A DNA stretch of 64,000 bases from Sphingomicrobium sediminis (GTDB lineage: Bacteria; Pseudomonadota; Alphaproteobacteria; Sphingomonadales; Sphingomonadaceae): contig NZ_JAMSHT010000001.1 of the NCBI RefSeq assembly GCF_023805295.1, positions 806,001 through 870,000 of the forward strand, given 5' to 3'. The notes under the pieces were generated by a model. The model had not been told where the DNA came from. It saw only the letters and a list, made by a program, of their open reading frames with translations, and made no database searches. Numbering within the stretch: the stretch's first letter is position 1; every line of letters begins with the position of its first letter. Made by a program: the position numbers and the translations under genes. Positions 13,482-22,590 of the stretch are shown piece by piece.

Positions 13482-14281
13482 GAGTAGCCGTATTTGCCAT
13501 CCTGCCCCTCGCCCTCGCCGCTTGCACGACCGGCGGTGCCCCTCAGCAGTCGCAGGGACAGCGCATCATCTATCCCGGCGGCGAGCAATTTGCCCCGGAG
13601 CCCTATTACGCCACCAATGGCAGCTGGAGGTTAATCGTCGACGATCGCCAGATGGCGCTGACGCGGATGGATGCCTTTCGCACCAGCCAGTCGACGCCGT
13701 TCCTTAACCCCATGCCGACCGGCTACGTCTATGACGGTCAGCGCTTTGCGGTGGCCATGGAGCGCCGTCCCTGTCGCCTCGAAGGTTCGGACAAGGTCTA
13801 TCCCGACCGCGTGACCATCGACGTCGGTCGAGACCAGTTGATCGGCTGCGGCGGCCCTGCTTCCCTGTTCGACGTGCGACCGCTGGCGCAGCGCCCCGAG
13901 CGCCCCGAGCCCGATCGCTATCCACAAACCGCAAGCGTCCGCTTCGAGCCGTTCGGCGAAGCCTTTCGCGGCGGCGGCACCGAGCCGTTCTGGGGCATCG
14001 AGGTCGACCAGCGCATCATGACTTTCGACCGCGTCGATGGCGGCGATATCAGCGAAAATACGCCGAGCGTCGTCGAAACATTCGATGGCTGGCGTTTCGA
14101 GGGCCGGGACATTCGCGTCGAAATCGTGCCCGGCCTGTGCAGCGACGGCATGAGCGACCGCGACTATCCCTACCATGTCGACGTCGCTGCGGACGGCCGA
14201 GACTGGACCGGCTGCGGTGCGCCAGCCAGCTATTATGTCGACGGTTGGGAAAGCGGCCCGAGCCTGGTGGACCGGCGCTAG
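13478..14281 (+). CDS. Lipoprotein with duplicated COG3650-like domain
   Basis: A 267-residue lipoprotein: the signal MRVAVFAILPLALAAC ends in lipobox LAAC. The mature part has two similar halves. The first carries WRLIVDDRQMALTRMD and IGCGGPAS; the second carries GTEPFWGIEVDQRIMTFDRV and TGCGAPAS. Each half has an earlier cysteine (RPC and GLC) some 35 residues before the CG(G/A)PAS cysteine, suggesting one disulfide per half. The GTEPFW motif is typical of COG3650-type periplasmic proteins of unknown function. It is translationally coupled to the methyltransferase gene (ATGA) and shares its stop bases with rmuC. Confidence 0.75.
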   Translation: MRVAVFAILPLALAACTTGGAPQQSQGQRIIYPGGEQFAPEPYYATNGSWRLIVDDRQMALTRMDAFRTSQSTPFLNPMPTGYVYDGQRFAVAMERRPCRLEGSDKVYPDRVTIDVGRDQLIGCGGPASLFDVRPLAQRPERPEPDRYPQTASVRFEPFGEAFRGGGTEPFWGIEVDQRIMTFDRVDGGDISENTPSVVETFDGWRFEGRDIRVEIVPGLCSDGMSDRDYPYHVDVAADGRDWTGCGAPASYYVDGWESGPSLVDRR

Positions 14282-15675
14282 CCCGCTTTCTTCTCGCGCT
14301 TGCCGCCCGGCAGGCCCTCGACCAGCTTGGTGAGCGCGCGCGGCGCACTGTCGATCTGCGAGACGGACGGAAGCTCTTTCGCGCTGCCGACACCATAGTC
14401 TTCGAAACGCTTGGCCTGCGTCAGCACTTGGCTTTCGAAGCTGCCGACCATCTTGTTGAAGGCATTGTTGGTGCGTGTGAGGTTGGTCTGCATCGAGGCG
14501 ACATGTTCGGCCATGGTCGCGATACGGCTGTGCAACTCCTTGCCCAGCGCCGCGATCTCGCCGGCTTCCTTGGCCATCTTTTCCTGCCGCCAGACACTCG
14601 CCACCGTGCGGGCGATGGCAACGAGGTTGGTCGGCGTAGCGAGCAGCACCTTGCGCTCGAACGCCCAATCCCAGAGCGTATTGTCCTGTTCGAGCGCGGC
14701 GGTGAGGAAATGCTCGCCGGGCACGAACATGATCACATAGTCCGCGCTTTCCTCGAACTGCGCCCAATAGGCTTTCGAGCCCAGTTGCTGCGCATGGTTC
14801 TTGATCGACGACAGGTGCTGCGCCAGCGCCGCGTCGCGCTTTTCGTCATCCACCTCGTCGGCGGCATCGAGATAGGCGTTCAACGAACATTTGGCGTCGA
14901 TGATCAGCTTTCGCCCGCCCGGCAGGTTAACGATCGCGTCGGGACGAAGGCGCCCCTCCTCGGTGTCGACCGACACTTCCTTCTGATAGTCGATATGTTC
15001 GGTGAGCCCGGCCTGTTCGAGCACGTTTTCAAGCGTCTTTTCGCCCCAGCGGCCGCGTGCCTTGGGCTGTGCGCGCAGGGCCTGCGCCAAGTGGCGGGCC
15101 TCGTCGCGGACCTGCCCCTGCCCGGCTTTGACCTCCTCGACGACCGCCTTGAGGCCTTCATAATGGCCAACGCGCTGTTTCTCGACATCCTCGATCTTGG
15201 CCTGCTGCTTGCTGAGCAGTTCCTTGATCGGGTTCACGAGCTGGCTGAGCTTATGCTCGCTCTGCTGGTCGGCTTCCTTGAAGCGGGTCTGCGCTTTCTC
15301 GAGGAATTCGCGCTGCGCCTTGTCGAGCATCATGTCGCCAATCTCGCGGAATTGCGCGACCAGCTTGTCCTTGGTCGCCTCGAGATCGCGGATACGCTCG
15401 TCGACATTGCGCTTGTCGGCCTCGAAGGCCGCATTCTTCTGGAGCGCTTCGTCGCGTTCTGAGGTCACCGCCTCGAGCAGCGACTTCACCTCGTGCATGC
15501 GCTTATTCTCTTCCTGCATCACCGCGACATCGCGATCAGCAACCGCGAGTTTCTCGCGCAGGAAGTCGGCTTCCTTCTGGAGCGGTTCGAGACCGCGCGA
15601 CGCCGCCTTCCAGCCTGCGAACAGGCCAATCCCCAGCGTAACGACGGCAACAAGCGCGATGATCAGCGCGTCCAT
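14278..15675 (-). CDS. rmuC: DNA recombination protein RmuC
   Basis: A 465-residue RmuC: an N-terminal membrane helix (MDALIIALVAVVTLGIGLFA), a long coiled coil to about residue 190, then the RmuC nuclease-like domain (GRWGEKTLENVLEQAGL; LRPDAIVNLPGGRKLIIDAK) with the acidic and lysine residues expected for a PD-(D/E)XK-type fold. It limits inversions at inverted repeats in E. coli. Its stop shares the palindromic CTAG at 14278-14281 with the convergent lipoprotein gene. Confidence 0.95.
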   Translation of the reverse strand: MDALIIALVAVVTLGIGLFAGWKAASRGLEPLQKEADFLREKLAVADRDVAVMQEENKRMHEVKSLLEAVTSERDEALQKNAAFEADKRNVDERIRDLEATKDKLVAQFREIGDMMLDKAQREFLEKAQTRFKEADQQSEHKLSQLVNPIKELLSKQQAKIEDVEKQRVGHYEGLKAVVEEVKAGQGQVRDEARHLAQALRAQPKARGRWGEKTLENVLEQAGLTEHIDYQKEVSVDTEEGRLRPDAIVNLPGGRKLIIDAKCSLNAYLDAADEVDDEKRDAALAQHLSSIKNHAQQLGSKAYWAQFEESADYVIMFVPGEHFLTAALEQDNTLWDWAFERKVLLATPTNLVAIARTVASVWRQEKMAKEAGEIAALGKELHSRIATMAEHVASMQTNLTRTNNAFNKMVGSFESQVLTQAKRFEDYGVGSAKELPSVSQIDSAPRALTKLVEGLPGGKREKKAG

Positions 15676-15867
15676 GGTGAAAGCTCCCTCAACCCAAAAC
15701 CTGCGGTAAATTAGGGTCTAACCCTTACCGCCATCTTTCCAAAGTCCATTTCGGCTTAACCCGCCCGAACATAAGGGAAAGTTTCGCAGCCGTCACTTTT
15801 TACCGGAAAAGCGGGAACCATGCCCGTGCTCTCTCGCTGACAGGAAAACAGGAGGGAGTTTTCTATC

Positions 15868-16260
15868 ATGTCGATCCGCAAGATGATCTCGCTGCACCCC
15901 GACGTTGCCGGCCATAATAACGAGCCGCTCGGCAATGCCGTCCATCACGCAATGTATTGCGCGATGATGTGCATGAGCTGCGCCGATGCCTGCTCGGCCG
16001 AGGACATGGACATGACGCAGTGCGTGCGGACCTGCTCGGACTGCTCCGATGTCTGCTCCGCCACGGCACGCCTCGGCGCCCGCCGCGCCGGATCGAACGA
16101 AGCGGTCCTCAAGGACATGCTGGAGCTGTGCGCCCGCGTTTGCGACGCCTGTGCGCGCGAATGCGAGCAACATGATCACGCACATTGCAAATTGTGCGCG
16201 CAAATCTGTCGTGAATGTGCGGAGGATTGCCGCGAGGCGGCCATGACCATCAGCGCCTAG
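15868..16260 (+). CDS. Cys-rich four-helix-bundle copper-storage-like protein
   Basis: A 130-residue protein with 17 cysteines arranged as repeated CxxC and CxxxC pairs on predicted helices (YCAMMCMSCADAC; CVRTCSDCSDVC; LCARVCDACAREC; CKLCAQICRECAEDC). This is the Csp/DUF326 pattern, in which helix cysteines line a bundle that stores Cu(I). There is no signal or Tat peptide, so it resembles the cytosolic Csp3 type. AGGAGGG precedes the ATG at about ten bases. No copper exporter or regulator is adjacent. Confidence 0.88.
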   Translation: MSIRKMISLHPDVAGHNNEPLGNAVHHAMYCAMMCMSCADACSAEDMDMTQCVRTCSDCSDVCSATARLGARRAGSNEAVLKDMLELCARVCDACARECEQHDHAHCKLCAQICRECAEDCREAAMTISA

Positions 16261-16799
16261 GCTGCAACGCGGCCCTGCTTGCGCATCTTGGCTAGCTTCT
16301 TGAGCACCATGTCCCGCTTCAGCTTGGACAGGTGGTCGATAAAGAGCACGCCTTCGAGATGATCCATTTCGTGCTGGAGACAGACGGCGAGTAGCCCGTC
16401 AATCTCTTCCTCATGCTGCTCGCCATTCTCGTCGAGCCAGCGCGCCTTGATGCGATCGGGGCGCATCACGTCGGCAAACTGCTCGGGAATCGACAGGCAG
16501 CCCTCGGTATAGGGCACGTCATGGTCCGAGGTCTCGATGATCTCGGGATTGATAAAGACCCGCGGATCCTTGACCGGCTCGCCGCCCTCTTCCTCGGGCT
16601 CCTGCAGATCGATGACGAGGATGCGGATCGGATGCCCGACCTGGACCGCCGCCAGCCCGATGCCGGGGGCGTCGTACATGGTCTCGAACATGTCCTTGAT
16701 CAGTTGGCGATGCTCGTCGGTGACTTCCTCGACGGGCGTGGAAATCTGCCGCAGCATATCGTTGCCGTCAGGCGTCTCGTAAATCTTCAAAATGGCCAT
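16257..16799 (-). CDS. def: Peptide deformylase
   Basis: Removes the formyl group from N-terminal formyl-methionine. At 180 residues it has all three metal-site motifs: GIGLAAVQVG, EGCLS with the cysteine ligand, and QHEMDHLEG with the two histidine ligands and catalytic Glu. It shares the CTAG stop at 16257-16260 with the convergent Cys-rich gene. The fmt gene, whose product adds the formyl group, is less than 1 kb away, with recR between. Confidence 0.97.
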   Translation of the reverse strand: MAILKIYETPDGNDMLRQISTPVEEVTDEHRQLIKDMFETMYDAPGIGLAAVQVGHPIRILVIDLQEPEEEGGEPVKDPRVFINPEIIETSDHDVPYTEGCLSIPEQFADVMRPDRIKARWLDENGEQHEEEIDGLLAVCLQHEMDHLEGVLFIDHLSKLKRDMVLKKLAKMRKQGRVAA

Positions 16800-16830
16800 G
16801 GGGGCTATTTAGTGAGGAAATCGAGCGACT

Positions 16831-17427
16831 TCAAGCGACCGGGCGTCGTGCGCGCAGGGCCTGTGCCAGCGTGCCCTCGTCGAGATAGTCGAGTTCACCA
16901 CCGACGGGAAGTCCGTGCGCCAACTGCGTGATTCGTAACGGAAAAGTCTCAAGCTGCTCGGCCAAATAATGCGCAGTGGTCTGGCCCTCCAAGGTGGCAT
17001 TCATCGCGAGCACGACCTCGTCCACGCCGCCTTTCTCGATCCGCGCGACGAGCTGGTCGATGCTGAGATCCTCGGGGCGCACCCCGTCCAGCGCCGACAA
17101 CCGCCCACCGAGAACGTGAAAACGGCCGGAGAACAGCTTCGAGCGATCGAGCGCCCAGAGGTCCGCAACCTCCTCGACCACGCAGATCGCGCTGTCGTCG
17201 CGCCGCGGGTCGGTGCAGATGCCGCACGGATCCGCCGTGTCGACATTGCCGCAGATCGAGCAGGTCGAGAGCTTTTCCGACACCGCTTCCAGCGCCTTCA
17301 AGAGCGGCTCCAGCGTCCCTTCCCGTTTCTTGACGAGATGCAGCACCGCGCGCCGCGCCGAGCGCGGTCCGAGTCCCGGCAGGCGGGCAAGCGCCTGCGT
17401 CAGCGCGTCGAGTTCGGGCGAAGCCAT
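16831..17427 (-). CDS. recR: Recombination mediator RecR
   Basis: A 198-residue RecR, which loads RecA with RecF/RecO at gaps. It shows the helix-hairpin-helix ([18 protein letters not shown]), a four-cysteine zinc site (CSICGN and CGIC) and a Toprim domain ([16 protein letters not shown]). The ATG at 17427 gives the standard length and [11 protein letters not shown] start. Divergent from fmt with a 47-base gap. Confidence 0.96.
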   Translation of the reverse strand: MASPELDALTQALARLPGLGPRSARRAVLHLVKKREGTLEPLLKALEAVSEKLSTCSICGNVDTADPCGICTDPRRDDSAICVVEEVADLWALDRSKLFSGRFHVLGGRLSALDGVRPEDLSIDQLVARIEKGGVDEVVLAMNATLEGQTTAHYLAEQLETFPLRITQLAHGLPVGGELDYLDEGTLAQALRARRPVA

Positions 17428-17474
17428 GAAAAGGACATAGGAAAAGCCGCGCATTTCCGCCATAGGGCATCAAC

Positions 17475-18380
17475 ATGCGTGTGATCATGATGGGCAGCCC
17501 CGATTTCGCCGTTCCCACTCTCGATGCCATTGTCGAGGCGGGTCATGACGTCGTCGCGGCCTATTGCCAGCCCCCTCGCCCCGCAGGACGCGGCAAGAAA
17601 GAGCAGAAAACCGCGATCCATCAACGCGCCGAGAAGCTCGGCATCCCGGTCCGTCATCCGAAATCGCTCAAGAAAGGAGATGCCCAGACCGAATTTGCCA
17701 GCTTCGAGGCCGACGTCGCGATCGTCGCTGCCTATGGCCTGATCCTGCCCCAGGCGGTGCTGGACATGCCGGCGCGCGGCTGCGTCAACGTCCATGCCTC
17801 GCTCCTTCCCCGCTGGCGCGGCGCTGCGCCCGTCCAGCGCGCCATCATGGCGGGCGATCCGGTGACCGGCGTCACGTTGATGCAGATGGAAGCGGGCCTC
17901 GATACCGGGCCCATGCTGATGATGCGCCAGACGCCGATCGTTTCCAAGAATGCTGCCGAGCTTACCGAAGAACTCGCGCAAATGGGTGGTGAGATGGTGG
18001 TGGAATGGCTCGCCGCGCCGGATGGCTATGAACCGATTGCGCAGCACGAGGATGGCGTCACCTACGCGCACAAGATTGACAAGGCCGAAGCGCGCGTCGA
18101 CTGGTCGCGCTCTGCCGCCGAAGTGCAAGCGCATATACAGGGTCTCTCGCCCTGGCCCGGTGCATGGACCGAAGCATCGGGCGACCGCCTCAAACTGCTC
18201 GAAGCCGAGATTGCCGACGCAACGGGCGAGCCCGGCGAAGTCCTCGACGACAAACTCACTGTCGCCTGTGGGAGCGGTGCGGTTCGGATCCTTCGCGCGC
18301 AGCGTCCCGGTAAAGGCGTGCAAGCGGTCGAGGAAATGCTGCGCGGCTATGCACTGGCGCCGGGCGCCCGTCTCGCATGA
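17475..18380 (+). CDS. fmt: Methionyl-tRNA formyltransferase
   Basis: Transfers a formyl group from 10-formyltetrahydrofolate to initiator Met-tRNA. The 301-residue protein starts [19 protein letters not shown] and carries the catalytic trio Asn105 and His107 ([13 protein letters not shown]) and Asp143 (GLDTGP). A C-terminal OB-like tRNA-binding domain follows from about residue 205. It overlaps truA by four bases (ATGA). Confidence 0.97.
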   Translation: MRVIMMGSPDFAVPTLDAIVEAGHDVVAAYCQPPRPAGRGKKEQKTAIHQRAEKLGIPVRHPKSLKKGDAQTEFASFEADVAIVAAYGLILPQAVLDMPARGCVNVHASLLPRWRGAAPVQRAIMAGDPVTGVTLMQMEAGLDTGPMLMMRQTPIVSKNAAELTEELAQMGGEMVVEWLAAPDGYEPIAQHEDGVTYAHKIDKAEARVDWSRSAAEVQAHIQGLSPWPGAWTEASGDRLKLLEAEIADATGEPGEVLDDKLTVACGSGAVRILRAQRPGKGVQAVEEMLRGYALAPGARLA

Positions 18381-19123
18381 CGCGCTGGCGCCTCACGGTC
18401 GAGTTCGATGGCGGCCCCTTTTCGGGCTGGCAGCGTCAGGATGGCGCGCCGTCGATCCAGCAATCGATCGAGGAAGCCATCGAAAAGATGACGGGCGAGC
18501 AGGTGCGCCTGCATTGCGCCGGCCGCACCGATGCCGGCGTCCACGGCCTTGCCATGACTGCACATGTCGATATCGCCAAGCCGCTCGACGCGCATCGCCT
18601 CCGCGAGGGCGTCAACGCCCTGCTACGCCCCGATCCCATCGCGGTTCTGTCGGCGAGCGAGGTCGATGACGAGTTCCACGCCCGCTTCTCCTGCACCGGC
18701 CGCCGCTATCTCTACCGCATCCTCAACCGGCGCGCGCCGCCGACCCTGTTGCGCGGCCAGGTCTGGCATATCGGGCAGGATCTGGACGTCGAAGCGATGG
18801 CCGAGGCTGCGAAACATCTCGAGGGCAATCACGACTTCACCACCTTCCGCTCGGTCCAATGCCAGAGCGACAGCCCGGTTAAGACCCTCGACAGCCTCAC
18901 GGTCGAACGCGTCGGCGAGGAGGTGCATTTCCATGTCGCGGCGCGCAGCTTCCTCCACCACCAGGTGCGCTCCATGGTCGGTACGCTGAGCCTGGTCGGT
19001 CGTGGCCAATGGAACCCCGCCGACGTCAAAGACGCGTTGGAGGCAAGGGATCGCCAGCAACTCGGCCTCAACGCCCCGCCGGACGGTCTTTATTTCGTGA
19101 AAGCACTCTATCCCGAGGATTGA
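18377..19123 (+). CDS. truA: tRNA pseudouridine synthase A (positions 38-40)
   Basis: Isomerises uridines in the anticodon stem-loop of tRNA. The 248-residue protein has [12 protein letters not shown] and the catalytic Asp52 in [11 protein letters not shown], and ends with [14 protein letters not shown]. Coupled to fmt by ATGA. Its last 16 bases overlap the 3' end of the convergent decarboxylase gene. Confidence 0.97.
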   Translation: MTRWRLTVEFDGGPFSGWQRQDGAPSIQQSIEEAIEKMTGEQVRLHCAGRTDAGVHGLAMTAHVDIAKPLDAHRLREGVNALLRPDPIAVLSASEVDDEFHARFSCTGRRYLYRILNRRAPPTLLRGQVWHIGQDLDVEAMAEAAKHLEGNHDFTTFRSVQCQSDSPVKTLDSLTVERVGEEVHFHVAARSFLHHQVRSMVGTLSLVGRGQWNPADVKDALEARDRQQLGLNAPPDGLYFVKALYPED

Positions 19124-20343
19124 GCGAGCATCTCGACGGCCGCAGGCTGCGAGAGGAATTCCTGCGGGCTCGCGGTAAGGCCATAGGCACCGGCACAGAA
19201 GATCGCGATCGTCTCGCCCACCTTCGCGTCCGCAGGCATCGGCACGGCATCGCCCAACAGGTCCAGCGGGGTGCAAAGCCGCCCGACGACATGCGCCGCG
19301 CTGTCGCCCTCTTCGGCGAACCGCTCGGCAAGCTTGATGGGATAATTGCGGCGCAGGAACTGGCCGAAATTGCCCGAAGCAGCGAGCATGTGCTGCAGCC
19401 CGCCATCGGTCACCAGATAGGTCTCGCCCTGACTGACCTTCCGATCGAGAATGCGCGTCAGGTAGATGCCCGCCTCACCGACCAGCCAGCGGCCGAGTTC
19501 GATGACGAATTGCGTGTCGGCAAAATCGCCCGATAGCTCTCCAAGCGCAGCGTCCAACCCCTCGCCGATCGGCGCGAGGTCGAGCGGCTTTTCGCCCGAA
19601 TAATAGGGAATGCCGAAGCCCCCACCCAGGTTTACCTCGGGCGGCGGCGTACCGATTTCGGCGGTAAGCTCGGCGACCAGCTTCAACGTCTCGCGCTGCG
19701 CCTCGAGGATCGCGCTTTCGCTGAGGCTTTGCGAGCCCGCATAGATGTGAAAACCGCGCCATTCGCACTCATGCTCGAAAATGCGCTTCACCAGCGGCGC
19801 GACGAGCGGCGCGTCCATCCCGAACTGGCTCGCCAGCCCGCCCATCTTCATCCCCGCGCCCTTGAGCATGAAGGGCGGATTGATGCGCACAGCCATCTTG
19901 GGCTGGATGCCCAACCGCCGTCCGGCAAGGCAGGCGCGTTCGGCTTCGCTCTCGCTTTCGACATGGATGGTGACGCCAGCCGACAATGCGGCTTCCAGAT
20001 CCTTGTCGCTCTTGCCCGGCCCGGCGAGCGACTTGGGCAGGTCGAGATGCGAGACGCGGGCAATCTCGCCGCGCGAGGCGAGGTCGAACCCGTCCACCAA
20101 TGGTGCGATGAAGTCGAGCAGCGGCCCGAACGGATTGGCCTTCACGGCGTAGTGCAGCGCCAGCCGGTCGGGCATGAGACGACGGAAGCTCTCGACCTGC
20201 GCAGCGACACGCTCGGTATCGTAGAGGAAGATCGGGCTCGAGCCTGCTTTCTCCATCCAATAGCCGACAGGGTGCTCGGCAACGACCAGCGCGCCGCGCT
20301 CGTCTGCCCCATAGCCAGCCGGAATGCTCCCCATCGCCTTCAT
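19108..20343 (-). CDS. PLP-dependent decarboxylase, exosortase A-associated type
   Basis: A 411-residue fold-type III PLP enzyme related to diaminopimelate/ornithine decarboxylases. The Schiff-base lysine is in [10 protein letters not shown] near residue 85; the phosphate-binding Gly motif is [13 protein letters not shown]; the late FCAGAYG motif is present. The order ACP, acyl-CoA ligase, decarboxylase is characteristic of sets found near exosortase (XrtA) and exopolysaccharide loci. It overlaps the ligase gene by four bases (ATGA). The amino acid substrate and the final product are unknown. A lysA-type role is less likely given this neighbourhood. Confidence 0.85.
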   Translation of the reverse strand: MKAMGSIPAGYGADERGALVVAEHPVGYWMEKAGSSPIFLYDTERVAAQVESFRRLMPDRLALHYAVKANPFGPLLDFIAPLVDGFDLASRGEIARVSHLDLPKSLAGPGKSDKDLEAALSAGVTIHVESESEAERACLAGRRLGIQPKMAVRINPPFMLKGAGMKMGGLASQFGMDAPLVAPLVKRIFEHECEWRGFHIYAGSQSLSESAILEAQRETLKLVAELTAEIGTPPPEVNLGGGFGIPYYSGEKPLDLAPIGEGLDAALGELSGDFADTQFVIELGRWLVGEAGIYLTRILDRKVSQGETYLVTDGGLQHMLAASGNFGQFLRRNYPIKLAERFAEEGDSAAHVVGRLCTPLDLLGDAVPMPADAKVGETIAIFCAGAYGLTASPQEFLSQPAAVEMLAQSSG

Positions 20344-21803
20344 GCGCTCATCTTCTCCAATGCCTTGCGGTCGACCTTGCCGGTCGCCCCAGTGGGCAAT
20401 GCCTTATGCCAGACGATCCGCCGCGGCATGAAGTGCGAGGGCGCCACCTTGCGAAAATGGGACAATAGAGCCGCTTCGTCGCCATCGCCAACAACGTGAA
20501 GGATGATGGCAGCGCCGCGTTCCGCATCTGCTTCGGCCGTCATCACTGCTTGGTGCACGCCGCCATGCTCCAGGGCCACATCCTCGATCTCGGTCGGGCT
20601 GATGCGATTGCCCGACACCTTGATCATCGCATCGGCGCGAGCGCGGAAGTAGAGAAGCCCATTTGCATCCCGGACGAAGCGGTCGCCCGACCAGACCGCG
20701 GTCCCGCCATAGCTACTGTGCGCAGGCGCCGGACGGAAGCGAGCGGCCGTCTTCTCCTCATTCTGCCAATAGCCCTGCGCGACGAGCGGGCCGGCCTGGA
20801 CCAATTCTCCCTCCTGGCCTGCTTCGGTCGGCGAACCATCGTCGCGCACCACCATCAATTCGGCATGCGGGATCGCCTTGCCCACGCTCCCCGGATTGGC
20901 GTCAGCCAGCGCCGGATCGAGGCTGGCGGCACGGAAGGCCTCGGTCAGGCCATACATGAGATGGATATCCGCCTTGGGGAACGTCTCCCGCAGCTGGCGA
21001 TATAGCGTCTCGGCCATATGCCCGCCCGTATTGGTGAGCGTGCGCAGCGTCTCGCCCTCGCCGTCCCAGTCCAGCGCCATCAATTGGTGCCATAGCGGCG
21101 GGATGCCGGCGAGATAGGTTGCCTTGTGCCTGGCGATGGCCTTCTTGACGTCATTGGGCAGCAAATAATCGAACGGGATAACCGTGCCGCCCCCGCGCCA
21201 CGTCGCGAGCAACTGGTTCTGCCCATAGTCGAAGGCGAGCGGCATCACCGCGAGGTTGCGGGTCTCGGGCGTGATCTTCGTGTAATCCGCCACCGCCTCG
21301 GCACCGTACCAAAGGTTGGCATGGCTCAGCATCACTCCCTTGGGCTTGCCGGTGGAGCCCGATGTATAGAGCAAGGCGGCAAGGCTATCCGGGTCATGGT
21401 CGGACATGCCGAGCGGATCATCGCCATCGGTCCACTCTTCCTGCGCAATCGTTCTCAGCGCGGTATCCAGCCCCTTGAGGCGACCCGTATTCGCGACCAG
21501 CAGCTTTGCCCCGCTATCGGCAAGGATATGCGCCGCCTGCCCGGCCTTCAGCACGGGATTGATCGGGACATGCACCGCCCCTGCCCGCGCGGCGGCGAGC
21601 GGCATGAGGCAGGTCAGCACGTTCTTGCCCATCCAGGTCGCGACCCGGTCGCCGGGGACAATTCCCTCGGCCACCAGCCGCGCCGCGATGCCGCCGACGC
21701 GGGTATCGAGCGCGGCATAGGTCAGCGTCGCACCCTTGCCCTCATAGGCAATGGCATCGCGCTTCCCGAAGCTGGTCAGATGGTCGAGCGGACGGGCATC
21801 CAT
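20340..21803 (-). CDS. AMP-forming acyl-CoA ligase, exosortase A-associated type
   Basis: A 487-residue adenylate-forming enzyme. The P-loop-like A3 motif is LLYTSGSTGKPKGVMLSH; other landmarks are MYGLTEAFRAASLDP, the hinge region FRARADAMIKVSGNRISPTE and a C-terminal GKVDRKALE with the catalytic lysine. It probably activates a carboxylic or amino acid and loads it on the divergently encoded ACP. Coupled to the decarboxylase downstream. Confidence 0.87.
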   Translation of the reverse strand: MDARPLDHLTSFGKRDAIAYEGKGATLTYAALDTRVGGIAARLVAEGIVPGDRVATWMGKNVLTCLMPLAAARAGAVHVPINPVLKAGQAAHILADSGAKLLVANTGRLKGLDTALRTIAQEEWTDGDDPLGMSDHDPDSLAALLYTSGSTGKPKGVMLSHANLWYGAEAVADYTKITPETRNLAVMPLAFDYGQNQLLATWRGGGTVIPFDYLLPNDVKKAIARHKATYLAGIPPLWHQLMALDWDGEGETLRTLTNTGGHMAETLYRQLRETFPKADIHLMYGLTEAFRAASLDPALADANPGSVGKAIPHAELMVVRDDGSPTEAGQEGELVQAGPLVAQGYWQNEEKTAARFRPAPAHSSYGGTAVWSGDRFVRDANGLLYFRARADAMIKVSGNRISPTEIEDVALEHGGVHQAVMTAEADAERGAAIILHVVGDGDEAALLSHFRKVAPSHFMPRRIVWHKALPTGATGKVDRKALEKMSA

Positions 21804-21860
21804 CCCTAGTCCCTAGCGCGCATCTTGCCAGTTGCCCATGCTTTCCCTAGGGGCACTGCC

Positions 21861-22154
21861 ATGACTGCAGATGCCCGCATCGACGCCGATAGCGACCGCG
21901 CCATCGTCGACCGCTCGGTCGACCAACTCCTCGTGGAGATTGTCGGCCTTTCCGCCGACGACGTCGCCGCGTTCGAGGAGAATACCGAATTGTTCGGCGC
22001 GCTTCCCGAATTCGACAGCATGGCCGTCGCGCAATTCCTGACCGCGCTCGAGGAACGGCTCGGCATCCTCATCGAGGACGATGACGTCGAAGCGGAGGAT
22101 TTCCTGACCTACGGCCGGCTCACGGCCTTCGCCGAGCGGTTGGCGTTGGGGTGA
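21861..22154 (+). CDS. Acyl carrier protein
   Basis: A 97-residue carrier protein. The phosphopantetheine serine lies in LPEFDSMAVAQFLTALEERL, with the usual acidic helix II and a late IEDDDVEAEDFLTYG. It is not the fatty-acid ACP (its N-terminus is longer and it stands apart from fab genes). It is divergent from the ligase across 57 bases and most likely carries the ligase product to the decarboxylase or another partner. The ATG at 21861 is taken over an upstream start that would precede the promoter gap. Confidence 0.85.
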   Translation: MTADARIDADSDRAIVDRSVDQLLVEIVGLSADDVAAFEENTELFGALPEFDSMAVAQFLTALEERLGILIEDDDVEAEDFLTYGRLTAFAERLALG

Positions 22155-22164
22155 AATCTACCCG

Positions 22165-22515
22165 TTAAAATCCCCGCCGATATCCTGGTGGGTCGTCGAA
22201 GGCGATAGAGCTCCCGGCCCTACGCACTGACCAGAAATAGTCACCTGTGGAACCACAAACATAGTGCCCCCAGCCCCCTGAACTCCACTGACCGGGAGCG
22301 AGATTTGAGCTTACACGGCATGTCCAGCGGTCATTCTTGCTCTTGAGGCAAAGCCGCATGTCGACAGCGTACTCGTAAGTATTCAGACCCCGCACCGCCA
22401 TCGTGTAACCGTTGTCGTTACAGCGATTATCCCATTTTGTATCGATCGTGGGATTGGCGACAGCCGCAGACGGCAACGTGATCGCGGCCACGGCCAGCGT
22501 CAGCTTCTTGTACAT
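22165..22515 (-). CDS. Small secreted protein, unrecognised
   Basis: A 116-residue protein with a clear signal peptide (MYKKLTLAVAAITLPSAAVA, cleavage likely before NPTID). The mature part has four cysteines (NRC, RLC, WTC, YVC) that could make two disulfides, and is rich in Trp, Tyr and Gly (GQWSSGGWGHYVCGSTGDYF). I do not recognise the family. The ATG at 22515 has GGGGA eight bases upstream. Its 3' end faces the ACP gene at ten bases. Confidence 0.7.
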   Translation of the reverse strand: MYKKLTLAVAAITLPSAAVANPTIDTKWDNRCNDNGYTMAVRGLNTYEYAVDMRLCLKSKNDRWTCRVSSNLAPGQWSSGGWGHYVCGSTGDYFWSVRRAGSSIAFDDPPGYRRGF

Positions 22516-22590
22516 ACTGCTAATCCCCAAAAAAGATCATTGGCCCATACGAACCTGCCACGCTTTCTCGATGGGTTCTAGCGTGCGGCC

